From NCBI GenBank assembly GCA_949283905.1, contig CASDUB010000168.1, forward strand, positions 1-9,103: 9,103 nt of DNA, given 5' to 3'. This document shows positions 5,551 to 9,103 of the stretch, piece by piece (position 1 is the first letter of the stretch; every line of letters starts with the position of its first letter). This DNA comes from an uncultured Lachnospiraceae bacterium. Lineage in GTDB: Bacteria > Bacillota > Clostridia > Lachnospirales > Lachnospiraceae. The notes beneath the pieces were generated by a model. It was not told the DNA's origin and did not search any database. It was given only the letters and a program-made list of their open reading frames with translations. The position numbers and the translations under genes were made by a program.

Positions 5551-6120
5551 ATGGAAAAATTAGGATTTGAAGTTATAACGCAGATGATACTTGTCTTTAC
5601 GGCGGCATTTTATCTTTTGCAGTGTTTTTGGGGATATAAATTTATTAAAGCTTATATCGCAATAAGCGGATTTGTTGTCGGATTTATGGCGGGATTTTTT
5701 ATTTCGTTTGATTATTATACAGCCGATGCATATGTTCCGACCGTAATCGGAATAGTAGCGGGAGCCGTACTTGCTGTCATTGCGTTTAAACTTTATCTTT
5801 TGGGAGTATTTATACTGTGCGGCGCACTTGCGGCGTCAGCGGTATCAAGACTGCCCTTTGGGTCGGAAGGATCTGATAATATCGTAAAGATAGCGTTATG
5901 TGTTATTGCATTTATTATTGTCGGTATTCTTGCGGTGAAATTCGCGAAGATGTGCATTATTCTTGTTACGGCTATCGGAGGCGCGATCAATGCCATAAAC
6001 ATTATAAGCACGCCTGTACAGGTTTTAGATGAAAATACTTTGATCCGTATCGCGGCTATCGCAATTCTTTCGGCAGCCGGAATTATAGTACAGAGAATTA
6101 TTACAAAAAATGAAAGATGA
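5551..6120 (+). CDS. DUF4203/TMEM198-like multi-pass membrane protein
   Basis: The product is 189 residues with about seven hydrophobic segments (roughly 7-25, 32-52, 61-78, 79-97, 111-128, 130-150, 163-184) and short loops. The start FWGYKFIKAYIAISGFVVGFMAGF is typical of the DUF4203 (TMEM198-type) family as I know it; the biochemical role is not established for bacterial members. I chose the ATG at 5551 because AAGGGAA lies at 5534-5540. The frame is open back to a TTG at 5509, but that would fall within about ten bases of the predicted transcription start and has no ribosome binding site. It is the first gene of the operon, 27 bases before alr. A role in envelope assembly is suggested only by its neighbours. 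Confidence 0.75.
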   Translation: MEKLGFEVITQMILVFTAAFYLLQCFWGYKFIKAYIAISGFVVGFMAGFFISFDYYTADAYVPTVIGIVAGAVLAVIAFKLYLLGVFILCGALAASAVSRLPFGSEGSDNIVKIALCVIAFIIVGILAVKFAKMCIILVTAIGGAINAINIISTPVQVLDENTLIRIAAIAILSAAGIIVQRIITKNER

Positions 6121-6147
6121 TCTGATCAAAGTTAAAATGGAGGAGTT

Positions 6148-7275
6148 ATGCAGAATTATTTAAGATGCTACGCTACGGTATCTTTAAATGCTATTGCTGA
6201 AAACATAAAAAAGATAAAAAGCCTTCTGCCTGAGGAGACTAAGCTCATGGCGGTAATAAAAGCCGATGCTTACGGACATGGCGCGTCGGTAGTTGGAAAT
6301 TATATTGAAAAAATGATCGACTGCGCCGGAGTTGCATCTCTCGAAGAAGGGATTGAGCTGCGCGAATCGGGATTTGACCTTCCTATACTTGTTTTGGGAT
6401 ATTCTTCGCCGAAGCAGTTTGAACAGATGCTTAAATACGAAGTCATGCCGACGATATACAGATATGAAACGGCGGTTGAATATTCAAAAGAAGCAGTCAG
6501 ATGCAAACTTAACGGAGAGTGCCATATCGCTATAGATACCGGCATGACCAGGATAGGGTTCCGTGCATGTGAAGAATCGGCGGAGATCATTAAGAAAATC
6601 AGCGAACTTCCCAATATTACGATTCAGGGGATGTTTACTCATCTGTCCTGCGCCGATACATACAATGAAGAATATAATCAAAAACAGTTTGATGAATTCG
6701 AACATATGTCGGAATTACTAAAAGAAAAAAATGTTGATATTCCCGTTAAGCATATATGCAACAGCGCGGGTATCATGAAATATAAAGACAGATATTTTGA
6801 TTGTGTACGTTCCGGTATTATTACATACGGTATGTATCCTTCAGAGGAAGTTGATAAAAGTATAATAGACTTAAAGCCGGCCCTTGAGTGGAAAACACAC
6901 GTTATAAATATAAGCGAAGTTGAAGAAGGAAGAGGAGTAAGTTACGGTGCGACATATGTGACACAAAAGCCTGTGACAAAGATCGCTACCCTTGCGGTGG
7001 GATATGCTGACGGATATCCCCGTTCCCTTTCTTCAAAAGGCGAAGTGCTGATAAGAGGAAAAAGAGCTCCTATCATCGGAAGAGTCTGTATGGATCAGAT
7101 GATGGTCGATGTAACTCATATTCCGGATGTTGAGATCGAAGACACGGTAACTTTGATAGGAAAAGATAAAGATGAATATATATCGATCGAAGAACTTGCC
7201 GAAAAAGCAGGAAGTTTCAATTATGAGATGGCATGCGGAATCGGCAAGAGAGTTAAGAGGGTGTACATAAAGTGA
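6148..7275 (+). CDS. alr: Alanine racemase (PLP-dependent)
   Basis: The enzyme interconverts L- and D-alanine in the cytoplasm, supplying D-Ala for peptidoglycan and for D-alanylation of teichoic acids. The product is 375 residues, the usual length. The PLP lysine K38 lies in VIKADAYGHG, the second catalytic base Y266 in VSYGATY, and the RIGFR and CMDQMMVD motifs of the Alr fold are present. The C-terminal beta domain is complete. GGAGGAG at 6139-6145 precedes the ATG. The stop overlaps the flippase start by four bases (GTGA), which indicates coupling. Being placed with a flippase and an LTA-synthase-like gene rather than with peptidoglycan genes hints at a teichoic-acid link, but a housekeeping role is equally possible; whether this is the only racemase gene cannot be told here. 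Confidence 0.96.
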   Translation: MQNYLRCYATVSLNAIAENIKKIKSLLPEETKLMAVIKADAYGHGASVVGNYIEKMIDCAGVASLEEGIELRESGFDLPILVLGYSSPKQFEQMLKYEVMPTIYRYETAVEYSKEAVRCKLNGECHIAIDTGMTRIGFRACEESAEIIKKISELPNITIQGMFTHLSCADTYNEEYNQKQFDEFEHMSELLKEKNVDIPVKHICNSAGIMKYKDRYFDCVRSGIITYGMYPSEEVDKSIIDLKPALEWKTHVINISEVEEGRGVSYGATYVTQKPVTKIATLAVGYADGYPRSLSSKGEVLIRGKRAPIIGRVCMDQMMVDVTHIPDVEIEDTVTLIGKDKDEYISIEELAEKAGSFNYEMACGIGKRVKRVYIK

Positions 7276-8546
7276 TTAGTGAGTTTTTTATAAAAAAGCC
7301 CAATGATCTGATGAAAAAATCAGTAGTGTACAATCTTGCGGCGAATCTTCTCAATGCAGCTGTATCGGTATTTCTGCTGTTGTTTGTTACAAGATCCTGC
7401 GGAACAACTGCTGCCGGTATATTTTCGATAGGTTTTTCCACGGCGCAGATGATGCTGCCGATAGGACAATACGGAATGAGAAATTATCAGGCTTCCGATG
7501 TTATCGGAAAATACGAGCAGGAAGATTACATAGCATCAAGGATTATAACAAATATAATTATGATGGCGGGCGCCATAGGGTTTGTTTTAGTAAAAGGCTA
7601 TTTTTTTGAAAAAGCTATGATCCTGGTTCTGCTTTGCCTGCTTAAAGTAACTGATGCGTTCGACGATGTATTCGGCGGATATTATCAGCTTAATAACAGG
7701 CTTGATATATCAGGAAAAATGCAGCTGATAAGGATCGGACTTTACTGCATAGCTTTTGTATTGACGGTAACGCTAACGAAAAATGTTTTATTGGCGTGCG
7801 CGGTTGCTTTTGCTGTATCGGCAGTCGTGCTTATTGCAATCGTATCAATGGTAAAAAGACTTTTTCCTGTCACAAAGCCAAAATTCAGATGGGACAGACT
7901 CAAAAAGCTTTTGATTGACTGTCTGCCTTTGTGCATAAGCGCATTCCTGGTGCTTTATATGGGAAATGCGCCGAAGTATGCTATTGATTCGTATATGTCG
8001 AGCGATGCTCAGGCAATCTATAATTATCTTTTTATGCCTTGTTACGTGATATGTCTTTTTGTGTCATTTGTACTTCAGCCGCTTTTGGTTAAAATGTCAA
8101 AGACTTGGGTAAACAGAGATTTCATAGGGTTTAAGAAAATAACAGTAATCATATGTGCGGCAACTTTGCTGCTAAGTATATTTGTTATTATAGTCGGACA
8201 TTTTTTGGGATGTCCGGTACTCGGATGGCTATACGGCGTTGATCTGGGTGAATATCAGTATCCGTTTACAGTATTGCTTGTAGGAGGCGCCGGATATGCG
8301 TTTGCAGTTATCCTGCAGACAATTCTTACGGTTATGAGACATCAGTACGTGATAATGATAGGATTTGCTGTATCGGGAATCTTAATAACCGTTTTATCAC
8401 CGATGTTGGTAAGCGCTATGGGTATAACAGGTGCGGCATATTCATATATTACAGCCTCGCTTGTACTTGCGTTTATAATGCTGATATGTATGATAGGATG
8501 TTTCAAAAGAGAAGAAAGAAAAAATAAGATTAACTCGAATGAATAA
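7272..8546 (+). CDS. Polysaccharide biosynthesis flippase (Wzx/RfbX-like, MOP superfamily)
   Basis: The product is 424 residues with about twelve to fourteen hydrophobic segments through its whole length. The N-terminus has the typical layout of this family, MKKSVVYNLAANLLNAAVSVFLLLFVTRSCGTTAAGIFSIG being a first helix followed by the polar G-x-x-x-x-G turn, and NYQASDV and the later GAAYSY motif match Wzx-like exporters. Family members flip undecaprenyl-linked oligosaccharides across the membrane. The GTG start at 7272 overlaps the alr stop and has AGAGGG at 7256-7261; an ATG 13 codons in (7311) is possible. The gene sits 21 bases before the phosphoglycerol transferase-like gene. No glycosyltransferase lies in the window, so the glycan it moves is unknown. 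Confidence 0.85.
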   Translation: MISEFFIKKPNDLMKKSVVYNLAANLLNAAVSVFLLLFVTRSCGTTAAGIFSIGFSTAQMMLPIGQYGMRNYQASDVIGKYEQEDYIASRIITNIIMMAGAIGFVLVKGYFFEKAMILVLLCLLKVTDAFDDVFGGYYQLNNRLDISGKMQLIRIGLYCIAFVLTVTLTKNVLLACAVAFAVSAVVLIAIVSMVKRLFPVTKPKFRWDRLKKLLIDCLPLCISAFLVLYMGNAPKYAIDSYMSSDAQAIYNYLFMPCYVICLFVSFVLQPLLVKMSKTWVNRDFIGFKKITVIICAATLLLSIFVIIVGHFLGCPVLGWLYGVDLGEYQYPFTVLLVGGAGYAFAVILQTILTVMRHQYVIMIGFAVSGILITVLSPMLVSAMGITGAAYSYITASLVLAFIMLICMIGCFKREERKNKINSNE

Positions 8547-8567
8547 AAACGGAGGAATTTTTTTATA

Positions 8568-9103
8568 ATGAATTTCGCAGACAATAAGGGAATACAATGG
8601 CTTCCGAAGTCAAAAACTGCCGGAGACAGAGTAAAGAATGGAGTTGGAATAATAGGGTTTGTTCTTGCGACTATTTTGATTTTTTTGGCGGCATATCTTC
8701 CTTTAACATATAGGTGGAGCCAGACCACATGGAGTGATCTTTCTATTAATGAGATCATTTATCATCTTACGATGCCGATGGAAGGAACAGGAACCGGAAT
8801 GGTAACGCAGCATATCATAAAATGTCTTGTTCCATCGATTATAATCGCAGCGGCGTTTGTAGCGGTTATGATAATTATCAGAAAAAAGGTGACATATACG
8901 TCATTTATCAAAGGACTTATAGCAGCTATAAGTATAGTAATAATTGCGAATACAGTTGCAAGTTTTTGGAAAAAAATGGATGTTTCACAATATGTTGCAA
9001 ATCAATCACAATATTCATCATTTATAGATGAAAATTATGTGGATCCAAACTCAGTAAATTTAAAATTTCCTGAGCAAAAAAGAAATCTTATATATATCTT
9101 TCT
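8568..9103 (+). CDS. LTA synthase/MdoB-like phosphoglycerol transferase, N-terminal part (cut by right edge)
   Basis: The frame opens at the ATG at 8568, with GGAGG at 8551-8555, and continues without a stop to the window end (178 complete codons). Three hydrophobic segments are seen at about 26-46, 85-105 and 114-134. They are followed by the junction SSFIDENYVDPNSVNLKFP and KRNLIYIF, which in clostridial LTA-synthase-like proteins leads straight into the extracellular sulfatase-fold domain (LES motif). Those enzymes transfer glycerol-phosphate from phosphatidylglycerol to a surface polymer. The metal site and catalytic Thr lie beyond the edge, so activity cannot be judged. It follows the flippase in the same operon. 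The family call rests on this junction and the membrane layout. Confidence 0.75.
   Translation, partial: MNFADNKGIQWLPKSKTAGDRVKNGVGIIGFVLATILIFLAAYLPLTYRWSQTTWSDLSINEIIYHLTMPMEGTGTGMVTQHIIKCLVPSIIIAAAFVAVMIIIRKKVTYTSFIKGLIAAISIVIIANTVASFWKKMDVSQYVANQSQYSSFIDENYVDPNSVNLKFPEQKRNLIYIF

Noticed and set aside
8822..9031. Plus-strand open frame with a Ser/Tyr/Cys-rich product
   Set aside because: It overlaps the LTA-synthase-like gene in another frame, has no ribosome binding site, and its composition is typical of an out-of-frame shadow.

Overview
The window looks like a low-GC Gram-positive (Firmicutes) chromosome, most likely class Clostridia and probably Lachnospiraceae. The grounds are the AT-rich intergenic DNA, strong GGAGG-type ribosome binding sites, secreted proteins with choline-binding-type cell-wall repeats, a Cys-lipobox lipoprotein, and an LTA-synthase-like phosphoglycerol transferase start. 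The family assignment is inference from protein style, not from a marker gene.

Layout. (1) Bases 3-962 hold the 3' part of a secreted cell-wall-binding protein ending in a CHAP/NlpC-P60-like amidase domain, closed by a 20-bp perfect hairpin. (2) Bases 1220-1480 hold a small XRE-type regulator on the minus strand. It lies in AT-rich DNA and is bracketed by two copies of an 18-bp palindrome, TGCTAGTTATARRTAGCA. (3) Bases 1691-5289 form a probable three-gene operon: a secreted cell-wall-binding transglutaminase-like protein, an Ala-rich stalk lipoprotein, and a membrane acyltransferase of the Acyl_transf_3 family. It ends in a good intrinsic terminator. (4) From an extended -10 promoter near base 5489 a second operon runs off the right edge: a DUF4203/TMEM198-like membrane protein, alanine racemase (alr), a Wzx-like polysaccharide flippase, and the start of an LTA synthase/MdoB-like phosphoglycerol transferase.

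Together the genes point to cell-envelope work. Two secreted enzymes share the same 63-residue wall-binding module but carry different catalytic domains. A lipoprotein and an acyltransferase could decorate or handle surface polymers. The second operon joins D-alanine supply, export of a lipid-linked glycan, and polymerisation or modification of a glycerol-phosphate polymer. The most noteworthy signals outside the ordinary genes are the paired palindromes around the XRE gene (one over divergent promoter-like elements with no gene to serve), the exact 189-bp modular repeat shared by two proteins, and the lipoprotein's nine-copy hexapeptide stalk with a cysteine-containing tail.
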